Source of the DNA: Phytoseiulus persimilis
Lineage: Eukaryota; Arthropoda; Arachnida; Mesostigmata; Phytoseiidae
Reading direction: 5' to 3'
Length of the DNA stretch: 64,000 nucleotides
NCBI GenBank assembly: GCA_037576195.1
Contig: CM075102.1
Span: 3,472,001 to 3,536,000 of the forward strand
A program made the position numbers and the translations under genes. Below, in pieces: positions 10,936 to 22,187 of the stretch (positions are counted from its first letter, which is position 1; the number at the start of each line of letters is the position of its first letter). A model generated the notes under the pieces. That model saw nothing but the letters and a program-made list of their open reading frames with translations, had not been told where the DNA came from and made no database searches.

Positions 10936-13497
10936 TGGTACGCCAAGGTTTTCCGAGATCTCCACTGTCTCGCTGTGGAAACGGAATCCCTCGCGAGATA
11001 TCTGGCACTAACATGCTCTTCACTCTTCACGTCCTCTCGTGTCGAGTCCAGGCCACGCCGAAATCCCTTGTTGAGTCTTTGTGTTTCGTCCTGTGATTAA
11101 TGCCCGCACACAAACAAAAGAAATGTTTTGTCCTCGCTTCTGAGCTCTCCTAGGATTTTCCCGTTCTCTCGATCCCCGTTTCTCGCTCTCTTCATGTGAA
11201 CAGCACTTGTCCAGCAGCTCTTGTCATTCTGTTTTATGTCGTTGACTTGTGCTGCCACAACCGCCGTTAAGAACACAAACAAAAGCGTCCTCAAAGCCTG
11301 GCCAGCCTCGCCCCGGGAAGCTGCCGGAAAAACTCTGGCAACGACAGCGTGGACCTTTTGGGCGGACCTCATCGCAGCCTGCCCACGGCTTCCCAAAACG
11401 TGCCGCTGCTCACATGCACGCCCCGCTCCATAATCTCGATGCACTGGACAGGCAACAAAAATTTCGAGACTCCTTCCCACGATCTGCAAAGGACATTCCT
11501 TCAGGACGGGACGCCTCCGACGCGCCATCGTGCAATCGTGTTTTGGCTGTTGATCGCGTGCAAGCGCGGGCGTCGAGTTTTCGCTGTGGGTGGGAGTGAT
11601 ACGGTAGCGTCGTTGATAGGGCGAACGGCGCACGACAGGTGAGATGATTGTGACGATTTTGTTTCGTCTCCCCGTATGGAAGCTATTCAATGATTCATCG
11701 GGCCGACTAGAGGCCGTCAATTATCAACGAAGGTCGAACTTTGAGAACCGCTGGGGACCGCGTCATGGTTTCACAGCGGCAGGAGTTCCAACGCGAACGC
11801 TGCCAGACCATTTTTCCATCTCGGGATCCATTCAGGATCGCCGATGAGTCACCTTTCGGCAGAACCACGAGCCACTTGCAAATTGTTCAATTAAAAACAT
11901 TGCCTCGGCACCAATCAGCCCAAACTACTTAAGGCTTCAAGTGCCCGAGGCGCTTTCGTCATGGTCCTCAGTCGAAACTCTTTCCCTCCGTGGCCGATTC
12001 GAGCTCCGATGCAAACTTGAGAACGCGCCCTGATCCAACCCCCTTCAATCGGCAACCCCGTCCACCGTTCCACTGGTCGAGCAACGATAATAATCAACGA
12101 CTGCGCTGGAACCTTCGGAAAATGCGATCGATCGCTACAGCCCGGCATCCAGTTGACGTTTCTCTCGACTCTTTCCGGGAAGCATCACCTGCCTCCGAAT
12201 CCTCCTGGCCTCAACCTCAATTACCGGGAGATGAGCGTCCGGACAGTGTGTTCAACGCGGGGCAACTCGCTCCAGGCCTGTCTCGGGTTCCCCTTGGGGG
12301 GATTCCCTCCTCAGATTAAATGTCCGCCGACCGAACATCGGCCGCGAATCAAAGCCATGACGAAAGCGATGTACATCGAGAACAGATTAAACTCATCACA
12401 ATGAACAAATCAAGGCTTAGCCAGTCGGTTCGCCAGTCAGTCGGACAACCAGCGAACCAACCGAGGGAAGAAGGGGGAGGGGGTGGCTTGGTTGGGGACC
12501 GTAGTCGGGTAAGCCTTCCGTCCCACCACTTTCGCCGTGTCCCCATCTGAGCGACTGCGTTCTTCAGACAGAGAGTTCTGCTGCTTATCTGGGGAAAACA
12601 CGTCGCGTACCCTCGGGATCTGAATCACTCTATGGAAGCGGCTCGGGGCGAACAGCCCAACGAATCGACGCTGCTTCTGAGAATTTCACGAGAAATCCCG
12701 GGAATCTGAACATTAGGTTCCAGCAACGCCGACCGACTTGGAGGAACTAAATTGGAGGAAAAATTCGAAAAGGGCAAAACGGCGGCCCAAACGCTGCTGC
12801 GAACGAATCATCGGTGATCCGCGGACGTAACGATCTCAATTGTTGGTAACCGGTGGGGTGAGGCGATAGATCCACAATCGAAAGTGAGGGAGGGTAGCGG
12901 ACGGAATGTTCGCTTGTTTCCCTTTTGCTTCAGATCAAAAACGGTCGAAACGATGGGAATGGGCCCCGTCGCAAAACGTTCACGGGGGAAGCAGCAGATG
13001 CTGCCGCCGTTCTGTCGACTTCGATGTTCATACCGGTGGAGCAGAACATCAGTCAGCAGCGAACAAACCAACCGACCAGGCAGTGAACAAATGGCAGGAC
13101 CTCGCGAGATTTTTGCGCTCTTTCCTACTCTTTCAGGAAGGGAGATGGGGAGGGCGGGTCGGGATTCCCCCAACGGAAGGGGCTTAACGGCTGGCTAGAG
13201 CAGAGGGCCCTGCTGTCGGGGACAAGCTCAGGAGAAAAAGGAGCATCACAAAAGGAGGACAACCAGGTCTGAGGCTGAAAAGCTGAGTAGAGTGAACGAT
13301 CCTCGGATGGATCTCTCCCGCGTCGTTTTTATTTTTCCCTCCTTCTCCGTATTTTATCCCACTCCCTCGCTCCGCCCGAAAATAGTGCACTTGTCTATTC
13401 GAACGTCGTCTGAAACGAAATGCAGATGGAGGAGGAAAGCCTGTGGTAACACGAAACCAGCCGACGTAACGGAGCGCTGCTGCACGGGGAATAGCAA
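9433..13497. other. Unassigned stretch with a long poly-C tract
   Basis: Open frames of 130-207 codons occur on both strands at 9.5-10.2 and 11.1-11.7 kb, but most lack ATG starts and are Arg/Ser-rich. A CAG|GTGAGATG donor lies at 11,639 and a strong acceptor (TTTCCCTTTTGCTTCAG) ends near 12,930. All three plus frames stay open after that acceptor, so no reading can be chosen. The only clear feature is the poly-C run at 10,898. Confidence 0.4.
10898..10935. repeat. Poly-C/poly-G tract
   Basis: There are 38 bases of C broken by a single T at 10,905; positions 10,906-10,935 are an unbroken run of 30 C. The G-rich minus strand could form a G-quadruplex or resist polymerases. The true length may differ because such runs are error-prone in assembly. 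Confidence 0.95.
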
Positions 13498-14205
13498 ATG
13501 GAGATTCTCGATCGGTCCGCGAGCCCTCGACAAATGTGCGGGAGGAGAGTTTGTCTCCCACCCGGATCTCCATGGACTCGAACGCCGCAGGGCCTAGGGG
13601 ATTCCGAGCCGTTGAGAGTGGTCACCGCATCGAGCTCGAACCCCAAACGAGCCGTTGTTCACCAGGTCGCATCGAAAGAATGTCTCGACGAACTCATCCA
13701 GGGAATCCTCATTCCCGATTTAACTCTCGCGGAGGAGATTTCGATCTACGACCGTGTTTCGTACTACAAGAGGAACACTTTGATCGTTTGGCGGGAGCTC
13801 GGTTCCGGGTCGATAATAAGCGGTCTCGATGAAGGAGGAACCTACGTTGCTTACTCCCCATCACAAGCTCCAGGTCCTCGAATGCTCGGAACGAGGGGGA
13901 GCGGATGGATCCATATTATGTCCGAGAAGAGGATGTTTTCTAGTAGATCGCAATGTAGGGCAACCGGGGCTGGATGTGAGTTTCGCAGTTCATGCATTGA
14001 CGGCCAGTGATACAATCTGAATCAAGTCTCGTTACGCTCACGTTCTCTTCTCTCACTTTTGCTTCGGGTCTACCGTTCTCTTGCAGCGATCTTCGCTATC
14101 CGTTGCCTATCATCGAACGGGGGTGCCTCAACATCGGAGCGATCTTCAGCTGGCTGGCGGAGCCGCAATGCGGGTAGTCGCGGAGGAAGCAGAAGAGAAC
14201 GCTGA
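13498..14205 (+). CDS. Candidate two-exon protein-coding gene, unknown protein
   Basis: Function unknown. An ATG at 13,498 in a good context (CAAATGG) opens a 170-codon frame. The middle part, including SKECLDELIQGILIPDLTLA and ISIYDRVSYYKRNTLIVWR, has about 69% G or C at third positions by hand count and a normal residue mix. A donor GAT|GTGAGT at 13,976 and an acceptor TTCTCTTGCAG ending at 14,086 define a 111-nt intron. Splicing keeps the frame and adds 38 Ser/Gly/Arg-rich residues to a TGA at 14,203-14,205, for 198 residues. An alternative reading uses ATG 13,829 and the same intron in phase 0, ending at 14,278 with 112 residues. The N-terminal 40 residues look weaker than the middle. Confidence 0.38.
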
Positions 14206-14278
14206 ATACAACTCAGTTTGCCGGGCTGGCGTCCAACCCCCCACCCCTTCTCCCCTACCCGTCCAAGTGACTGACTGA

Positions 14279-17255
14279 CGGGCCGGGTTACCTGCGTCTC
14301 AGGATGCTTGGTTTCGTGCTCGCATACGCTAGTGTTAATCAAATAGAGATCTAGCGAAGATTGCACACAAACCAGTCATGCGTGGATGGTTGCTGCCGGT
14401 TGAGAAAAGGAAACTTTCGTTTCCTCGGCCAGCGAATCGTAACCCGCGTCCGCGACTCCAACCAGCTAACAATGTGCAAACCTCGGAAAGACGCGAGATC
14501 AGGGGAAGGAAGCCCGCTGTTCGAACTCCCACCGATTCCTGGGAGTGCAAGCGGAACGCAACCCTTCTAGACTTTTTCGTCCTGCAATCATTCCTCATCG
14601 TCCAACTCGAACGATATTCCGAATCGATCCGGGACTCATTCGAAGTCGATGCTCGATGAAGGGGTCGGTGTGACACTCGCTTCGTTCAGACGAACTCCGC
14701 TGAGCCTCTCCCGTCGCGAGCGTCTCCGCTTTCAGCGGGCGCCTTTTTATTGAATTATTCAAATGCGGCGTACAATCAGCGGCTTCCGGTAGTTTGGTCC
14801 GGGCTGTTTAGTGTGAATAAAACAGTTTCCGAAATTGAGGAAGCTCACCACATGGACCCGTATGGCTTCTGACCGAGCTGCTCGCGGTCGCTCATGAGAC
14901 TGAAGTCGGCACCGATCGCTCTCACCAGATCATGAGCTAACCACAGCCGGGAAGTGACGCGACAACAGGAGCCGAATTCGCCGTTCGCAGGTACCCGCAT
15001 GCCGATCGTCCGGACAACGCTGGTCTGTCTCGACCTCCGTCGGCACACGGCCGCGAGTGGCCGCATGCGTAAAGGCGAACCAAGAATCACCCAATGGGGC
15101 AGGAGGATCGAGGAAGGCGGAGGGGGAATGACTATGTACCAACCAGGCGCCAGAGCGGATGAGGAGTTGCACGATCACATGGAGGTGTGACGATCGGCCC
15201 AACTCGTGAGGCAATGAGGAATGACGGTTGATTCCGGAAAAGAGGTTTCGGAAAATGGCCCAATGCTACAATTGTTCTTTGCCACGTCATCTTCCTGTCC
15301 CGCTGGTTTCCGCTCCTAGGTACAACGGGTACGACCGCATAGGGACGGATTCGATTCGGAACGGATGTTCGATCGGGCAGCTTGTGAAAAGGATTGTTCT
15401 TGGACCACTCCGTGGTTTTATCGCGAGGAGCCATTGAATGCCTACGATGTGTTGTAGAAAGTAGACACCACACCCAGCCGATTCTCGTCGGGAGTGAGTT
15501 TGTTCTTCGCCTTGCTCGCTCCGCGAGTCCGACAGATGAGAGTTGTAGCCGAAATTCGCCCATGGCCTCAGGTCACGGATTCGGAGGTAAATGTGTTTGG
15601 CTTGAAGATATGATGAAGAAGAACAAGGAAAAGGAGATTCGCTCAGATTGGGGTGGTGCACACACTCCAAGTGTGGAACGCCCTGTGACTCACTTGACGA
15701 CGACGACGACGACGACGAAGAAGACGGCGGCTGCGTCGATCGAAAGAGAACAAAACACATACATACACCTGCCACCTTCGCTGTCGATGTCATTTCTCCG
15801 AACAACTCTGGCGCCAAAGGATAATCTACTTTAGAGGCAGATTATGATGATGATCTTATTTGGTCAGAGTGCCGACGAGCGGGGCACGCAAATATCTTGA
15901 AAACTGTTTCAAAAATCACAAAACGAGCGCGCTTGAGAGCGGCGGAGATTCGGCTACAAATGATCAAAAATCTGCGAACCAAGGAGGGCACCACGGTCCC
16001 TTCCGTCCTGATTTTGTCAGCAGATCGAGATCGATGGAGTCGTTGCTTACTGACAAATGATGGATTTCGGTTGGAAGCGAAAACGAGCGATTCAGTCTCG
16101 GTGGGAAATTAATGCGGCGTCGTTAGCAAACAGTGTTTTCCCTCGAATCTTAAGCTCAAATCGAGTGACTTCAATCAGCTCGTGGTCAATAGACCTGGTC
16201 CTCCATCACCCGATGAACGACAACCGGCCAACAAACCAGCCGGCGCAAACCGGACGAACGACCGAAAATAGTTTAAGGCGCCACGGAAGATGAAACACTT
16301 GGAGAGTAGAAAACACAAGACGGAGAAATTTCACGATTCTCACTCAGTGCCTACATCCGAAACTCACGACTCGGCGGCGGCGGCGCATCTCAAGTGAACA
16401 GAGATGCGAATCTATTTGTCCGTGTTACGCGCCGCATTCGCTACGACCCGACTCGCCGCTTCCCGAGCGCATCCGCGGAACGAGTCCGGAACGCGGATGC
16501 ATCCCCCACTGTTTCCCGCTTTCCCAGAGGAGAAGCACGGTGGATGGATCTACTCAGGACCATTTCTGGAGCGCTAATGCGCAAGCAGGGCTGAAAAAGG
16601 CCTTCATTGAAAATGGGGAAGGACGAAGTTGAGACGGCCCACATGAAAAGCGCCGACTCGAACGCCCCGGTTATGCAACTCCTCCGCTCTTCCCCGTATA
16701 GCTGGGTCCCAGATCAAACCGCCATTGAACTAGATTCCCCTGTGCCGGAACATGTGGAAACGGGGCACGGGGGTCGAGCTCGCCGGTTGAAGGCCGACGG
16801 TCCTGCCGAATTCCCGTCCACTCTCGATTTCGTTCCCGCGCCGGTTCCGTGGAATATTGGGTTCACCGTTTGGCAGATTCGTAGTCAAGGAATGTCTCCC
16901 ATCGTGAGTAGTCCAACTCTATACAGCTTACGAAGATACAGATAGAATATGGGTCATGCATAATCTGCAAATAAATAGTCTCCAGGGTTCCTCGTGATCT
17001 CGTGCGGTGGCTTCGACGGTTCGCATACTCTTGGATCATGCGCAAGTTGGTCCAAGGTGACAGCCTTCGATTTCATGTCCATGAGGCTCTACGTCGCAGC
17101 GAAAATTTTCGCTGTGACTCTCACGGAAAGCACACAAGTCTCGAGAGTTACACTGGACAAACAGCCAACACACCCTTCCACTGTCTCAAAAGCCTCGGAA
17201 TGGGACCTTCGAGAATCCCGATTCGTCATTATCCTCCCACTCACCATAAGTGCGC
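14279..17255. other. Unassigned stretch
   Basis: No gene is supportable. AATAAA occurs at 14,816 (plus) and its complement TTTATT near 14,747. A minus frame ending at 14,845 (81 codons) reads reasonably but has no start or paired splice sites. The GAC array at 15,696 creates Thr or Ser runs in frames crossing it. Confidence 0.4.
15696..15727. repeat. (GAC)7 triplet array with GAA/GAC tail
   Basis: Seven uninterrupted GAC units span 15,696-15,716 and are followed by GAA and GAC units. Read in other frames, the array gives runs of Thr on the plus strand or Ser on the minus strand, which lengthens spurious open frames. Confidence 0.9.
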
Positions 17256-17739
17256 TCATTCTTCACTCTCGGAGTCACTGGGATTCCGTCTCCGCCGGGA
17301 TGATGGAAAATCGTCGACGAAAAGTGAGAGCTGCAGCTCGGCAGTGAAAGCGGAATCATTTCTGGAAGAGAAACGAGGAATGGATGCACGCCCATGTCAG
17401 AGGTTACCGTGAAACACACATGCATTGTGTCCTGAATATCTGGCTGACCGATCGCCGTTTCCTCGCTGGTCGGGCGGCGGCGGCCGCCTTCGTTACCGCC
17501 GCGGGACGATCACGAATTTTGTGCTAGCTGTGTTTGGCAATTTCTCCGTTAACCGGCCCGCAACAGCCGTATCGCTGCCGAGTAGCACTTCTGACGGGAA
17601 GTACAACATAGATACTTACCCGCTCACGTCGCCACCATGTTCGATCGAGCGAAAATCGTCGACATCGATGCGAATTCGTTTGACCTCAAAAAACAAATCT
17701 TCGAGGCTCGAATCCGTGCTGCTCGGGGCTGAGTCGAGC
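17256..17739 (-). CDS. Candidate last two exons of an acidic protein gene
   Basis: Function unknown. Exon 17,739-17,620 (120 nt) follows a long pyrimidine tract ending CTCGCTCGCAG and ends at a near-perfect donor, GG|GTAAGTATC. It encodes 40 residues including SLEDLFFEVKRIRIDVDDF, with about 62% G or C at third positions. Exon 17,361-17,256 follows CTCGTTTCTCTTCCAG, joins in phase 2 across a 258-nt intron, and encodes DSAFTAELQLSLFVDDF followed by four Arg and an acidic tail ending DSESEE, then TGA. A further GTGAGT donor at 17,244 could mean that the second exon continues into 3' UTR splicing, or that a different frame is used. No start exon was identified above 17.7 kb. A GCCACCATG context on the opposite strand at 17,632-17,640 opens a 32-codon frame and is treated as coincidental. 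Confidence 0.36.
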
Positions 17740-20700
17740 CTGCGAGCGAGCAGAACGGGGAAACAGCCTCCGGTGAGACGTGGCTCTTGTTTCAACAAGG
17801 AATTCCTCAGTAAGAAAAATTGAGTCACAAAAACAAGAGACAGATCACCCGGGTCCCCTTAATTTTTTGAGCAATGAGGAATTATTCTAATTTTTCAAAA
17901 CGACGTTGTTTCCTTCTCTCGGAAATCATGTCACGGCAGAATAGAGCCTGGAAATCTGGATAACGACCCATCATTTTTCATATCTCCTCGGGCGGCGTGG
18001 TCAGATGCCATGTTTTGATTCAAGCACCGCGTCGCTGTGTGAGGGGACAGACACGAGAAAGAAAAGAGCGGCGAACGAATGAGAGAAAAACGAGAATAAT
18101 TAGCGCTTTATTAATTGCGGACAGCGTCGTTGACAGCAAAATTTTGACGAGCCGCCACTTTGGGCATATCATACACACTGTAATGTTTTGAATGCAGCGT
18201 ACTTCGAGTTGTTGTGTCGTCGTTGATGCCGTCGTCGTGGTTTCTGTCCGTCATCCACTCAGCTCTGCAGTTGCGGTCGCCAAACCCGCCCGTTGATTGC
18301 CTGAATCTCCTTTGGAAGCTCGTAAAACGTGTGGGAACCCCAGATGGCGTTCGAGTAATCCTCACAGCGTGAAGACATAGACGGCCGCCACTGAAGACGA
18401 TCTTAACACGCCAACCAAGTGCCCTCCGTCTATAATGGCTATTCGAATGAGCCGTCCCCGCGTTGTCGCCGTCGGTGATCGCCGAACGAGTTCAGACTCG
18501 TCCTTGCCTCAAATTACATTATCCGCTGTGGAATGAAACTGTGATGGTATTTAAAGGGAAACATCGGAACTCTTCGATTACTTGTTTCCGATCGCCGCCT
18601 GAATAACGGCTTCACGGTGCAACCCGAGACGCAGACAGGTCCATCCTGACGCTTCTGGAAGGCGCCTCGAGGACCAGATGTTATCTATCAGCGGATCCGA
18701 AATCCGGAGGAGAAGAGATTCTGTTTGGTCCTTATCGAGAACCCTCCGGAAATCAGGTGACATTGGATATCGTCACGTCTTCTCCTCCACATCTTTGACC
18801 GGTGCAAACTCCTGTTTTCGCACCTTGGGCCCGAGCTCAAGAACTTCGCGCAAGGGGATCTGACGGAAGAGGCGCCGAATGTGGTCAGAAAACGAACTCC
18901 TCGGTTTCGACTTGATAGGACGGATTTGTGGAGTGTTCGGCCCTCGAGTTAGATCGGAAATCATCTCCTGCTATGCGACCTTGACATTCGGTCTTTGAGC
19001 CAAAAGCGGGAACGCTTGGATCACGGTACCGAAGCCGCTGTGAGACGAGTGTGCCCTCATGATCATGACAGAGTTTTAATCAGGGGACGCAGTGATTCTC
19101 CTATTCCCACGTGTCTGGGAAGGTGAAGCAAACATCAAGCGCGTTGCGGGGCTTTCCATTTTTCGAGAAGAATTTTTCGCGAGTCTTCATCGATGACGTG
19201 GGCTGCCGCAGCTTCAGAACTTTGGAGAAGAGCCCAAAAATTGGAGTTCCGTGAGCCGAAACGGAAAATGTACGTTCAGTGTCGTTACGCCGATCAAGAA
19301 ATGATATTTGAAAGAAGAAAAAAAAAACTCTCGAGCCCCTCGAAGCGTTTCTTCCAACAGACAGCGTGATGGCTCACGAGTCGTAGCTGTGGGTGTTCTT
19401 TACTTCTGGATGACAAGACCGTTGGGTTGGTCAGGGCCGTGTGCGCAAACAGCTGAGCCGGCTTCGCGAGAGACGTATCGTTCGCCCGGCCGGCGTCGCT
19501 TCGAGAAAATTTCGTTTTCCACTTGGCCACTTAATCAATCGGTTCTGTCAGAATGTTTGTTTCAGTCTCGAAAGCCGTTGAGTCGCGAAGTTCAATGCCA
19601 TCGCAGGTCCGCCGCCCGGGTCCATATGTACAAGAGGTTATCCGAATTTCGATGCTCCGAAGAATTTTGCGGGCGCTCACCCGTTTCCCGTAGATCCGGA
19701 CACCAGAAACTGACTCTCGGATCCTTCTTCCCGGACACGAAATTTTCTACAGAAAGTACGACGAAGTGCATCATGCCCACGTGCAGATCGTGGCTCCACC
19801 ACAAGAACAGAGAAACAGAACTCCACGTCGATCTTCTGAGCTGAAGCGTGATCTCCCGCCGCCCCGTCGTTTTTTGTCACTCCGATAACCGATCACGCCA
19901 TCGAACACGTTGAATCCGTGCCCGGGCAAAAGTTCGAGCCGAGTGTACGCAACACTTGGCCTGGTAGCTTCGAGTGCAGGCGTGCGTGCAAGCAAGCGTG
20001 CGTCCGCGCGACCGAGTCAGTGAGTGAAGTGTGAAAGTCTGTGAATCAGAGGAAACGGGTTAGAGGAGCCCGAATCATCCATCGATCACGCTAGAGATAG
20101 GAACTTCCTGGTGGTTCCGACGCCAGGGGAATCATTCCTCCAGCACGACCGAGACCACGGTTGCCGTCATCGAGAACTTCGACCCAGGAGGAAGGCACGC
20201 AGGAAGGGATGAATGCTGTATTGAGTGATTAATACGAGGTGAGATCCTCGCTTCCCTCGCGCTCTGATTTATTGAATTGCCACCCTCTGCGACGACGCCG
20301 GCACCGCGGTCACCCTGAGCGGCGTCATATCTCTCACGAAGTGAACGGAGCAGAAAAAATCATTCTCACATAGCGGTATCGAAGTTTCACTCCCATCCAC
20401 CAGACCCTCTTCCGGAAAAGCCGGAGGCGAGCCAAACTTCGAGAGCTCGGCCATCAATCCTTCCCGAAGAGGCTGGTCCAGATCTTTCGTCCAGATCCCA
20501 ACAACCGGTCGGAGTTTTCGACAGGAAAACCCCAAAATGGGGAGGGCAGTTCTCGCTCGCCCCCCTCCCCCTGTGGAAGAACGAGTGCAGAACATAATTC
20601 AAACCCGTGGAAGTTTCAGCGACCGGAAATGACCTTCTGGTCGCGGCCAAGGGACTCGTAGAACATCTGAACGGAGCTCGAACCTGTTGTTGTTGGCTGC

Positions 20701-21045
20701 CGCCGACGCGGTGACTAATATAAGCCCACTTAGATGTTGTCGCTGAATGAGCATATAATCAATCAAGAAGTCTTCACTTCAATTCTCGCCTTGATATACA
20801 ATCTAATTTGACGGATCCATCTTCATCAGCCACTCTCTCAGTCAGTCGGCCGGTAGGTCTCTCTCTCGTTCCCGTGTCGCATATTGTGTTCCCTGCCATG
20901 CGCCCCCCTCAGGCTTTGCCCCTCTGCTGTCCCTGATGACCCAAAGGCACCCTCGTACCCCAACTGAGAAGTATTCGCTCGCGTTCTATTCATAGCTACC
21001 CAGACGGCTAGGCGAAGAAGGGAAAACAACACGTTTTCCTTAGAA
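17740..21045. other. Unassigned stretch
   Basis: Apart from the weak frame at 18.1-18.4 kb no gene is supportable. Frames at 19.3-20.0 kb and 20.3-20.6 kb are under 180 codons, without good starts or splice partners. TTTATT at 20,268 could mark a minus-strand 3' end, but no convincing exon lies next to it. Confidence 0.4.
18107..18365 (-). CDS. Weak 3'-exon candidate ending in a poly(A) signal
   Basis: A minus-strand frame runs from 18,365 to a TAA at 18,113-18,111 that overlaps an AATAAA (complement at 18,107-18,112). The last residues read KHYSVYDMPKVAARQNFAV. There is no ATG and only weak acceptors, so it could be chance. It lies upstream of the 17.2-17.7 kb candidate but ends before it, so it would be a separate gene. 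Confidence 0.12.
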
Positions 21046-22187
21046 CTAATTCATCTGTCGTGTTCCATCATTCCGGCGCGACTTAATTCGGCGCCGATCC
21101 AAGACTATGAACATCGGTTGCAGCTCGCGGCCATCAGCTGAGCAACGTACCGCTCCTAAACTGGACTCCCGGCGCCCGTTCCCCTTGTGCTCCAAGCGAC
21201 AGACTCGAAGAGTCTCGGAGGAACGCTGACACGAACGCCGTCCGGTTCTTGCCTCGATCCAAAAAGGGAAATCGATTGCTCGGCTCCACCTTTGCTTGGT
21301 GAGAACGGAACGAGGGAAACCCGAGGACGCGTGGAGAGCCTCCGCGTGCGTCTTGTCACCCTGAACCGTTATCCATACCGAATATGAGCTCCCGGATGGG
21401 TCGCCCTGCGGGTCGATGCTTACTTACCTCAGCAGTTGGAGTGTCAACACCTTTAGCGGAGACGGGCAGCGGCGCCGGATGCGGGGTCCGAGCACATCCT
21501 ATCCTGAAACTCGTTCCTGCCGTGTTTGGCCTGATCGAATTCAATATCAGGATTTGCATGCCACCGTCCTAAAACAAGAAGGGAACAGCGTTCGTCTAAC
21601 ATTGTTTTCCCGGGCCTGCGGCGATTCCCGATGCAAGGCCTCTCCGTCCTGCGTCAGCGACAACGTCCCAGTGTGCTGTTGTTATTTGCCTTCCAAGGAA
21701 AGCCGGTTGACCGGTCAGCCAACCGAACGACCGACAGCGGCGGACCTTCCAAGGACCGAGAGCGCGCGCGAAGTCACGTGGGGAGGAAAACTGTTGTCTT
21801 CTGCCGGAACGGGTTCCTTGACTGTTGCGGTCGTTCGTGGTCAGTCTTTGCGATCATTTCGCGTGATTTCAGTTCTTCTCCTGTTTCCCGAGGTACAGGA
21901 GCGGTCCTGACTCCTCCGGAGTCCGGACGGATTCGGGAAGCAGCCGAGCTGACCCCCGACTGGTCACGACCCCTGTTTTCTCTGCGGTGCTGCGCCCTGA
22001 GCACTTCGATGATTGCTCCATTAGAGAAATCGCCGGGAGTTGTGCTGCCATGGAAGATATTTGCAGGATCACTCACATGTTCGATACAGGAGGCATTATT
22101 TTCCTCTGGCCTCCCCGCGCCGAGGGGACAAATCCGGAGCTCAAACAGCGCGACGACCCTCTGTGCGCCTGTCGTCCGTCCGCGCAT
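21046..22187 (-). CDS. Candidate complete three-exon gene, unknown protein
   Basis: Function unknown. All introns are phase 0. Exon 1 (22,187-22,077) starts at an ATG and encodes 37 residues, ending at CAT|GTGAGT. Exon 2 (21,568-21,428; 47 codons) follows CTTCTTGTTTTAG and ends at a near-perfect donor, GAG|GTAAGTAAG; it reads MQILILNSIRPNTAGTSFRI near its start. Exon 3 (21,360-21,046) follows ACGGTTCAG across a 67-nt intron and stays open for 104 codons to a TAG. The product would be 188 residues, basic towards its end, with no clear membrane segment. Third-position G+C is about 64, 54 and 62% by hand count. Other frames of exon 2 stop early, so the reading is forced. The alternative is an unspliced 137-codon ORF, 22,187-21,774. 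Confidence 0.35.

Noticed and set aside
11097-11720. 207-codon minus-strand open frame and a competing plus frame ending at CAG|GTGAGATG
   Set aside because: All three plus frames and the minus frame are open for long distances; no start or partner exon selects any of them.
12931-13188. Exon after the strong acceptor TTTCCCTTTTGCTTCAG
   Set aside because: All three frames stay open for 50-90 codons and the minus strand is open too, so no coding frame can be chosen; no convincing donor lies upstream.
17638-17736. Plus-strand ATG in a GCCACC context opening 32 codons
   Set aside because: The frame is short and lies antisense to an exon with strong splice sites on both sides.
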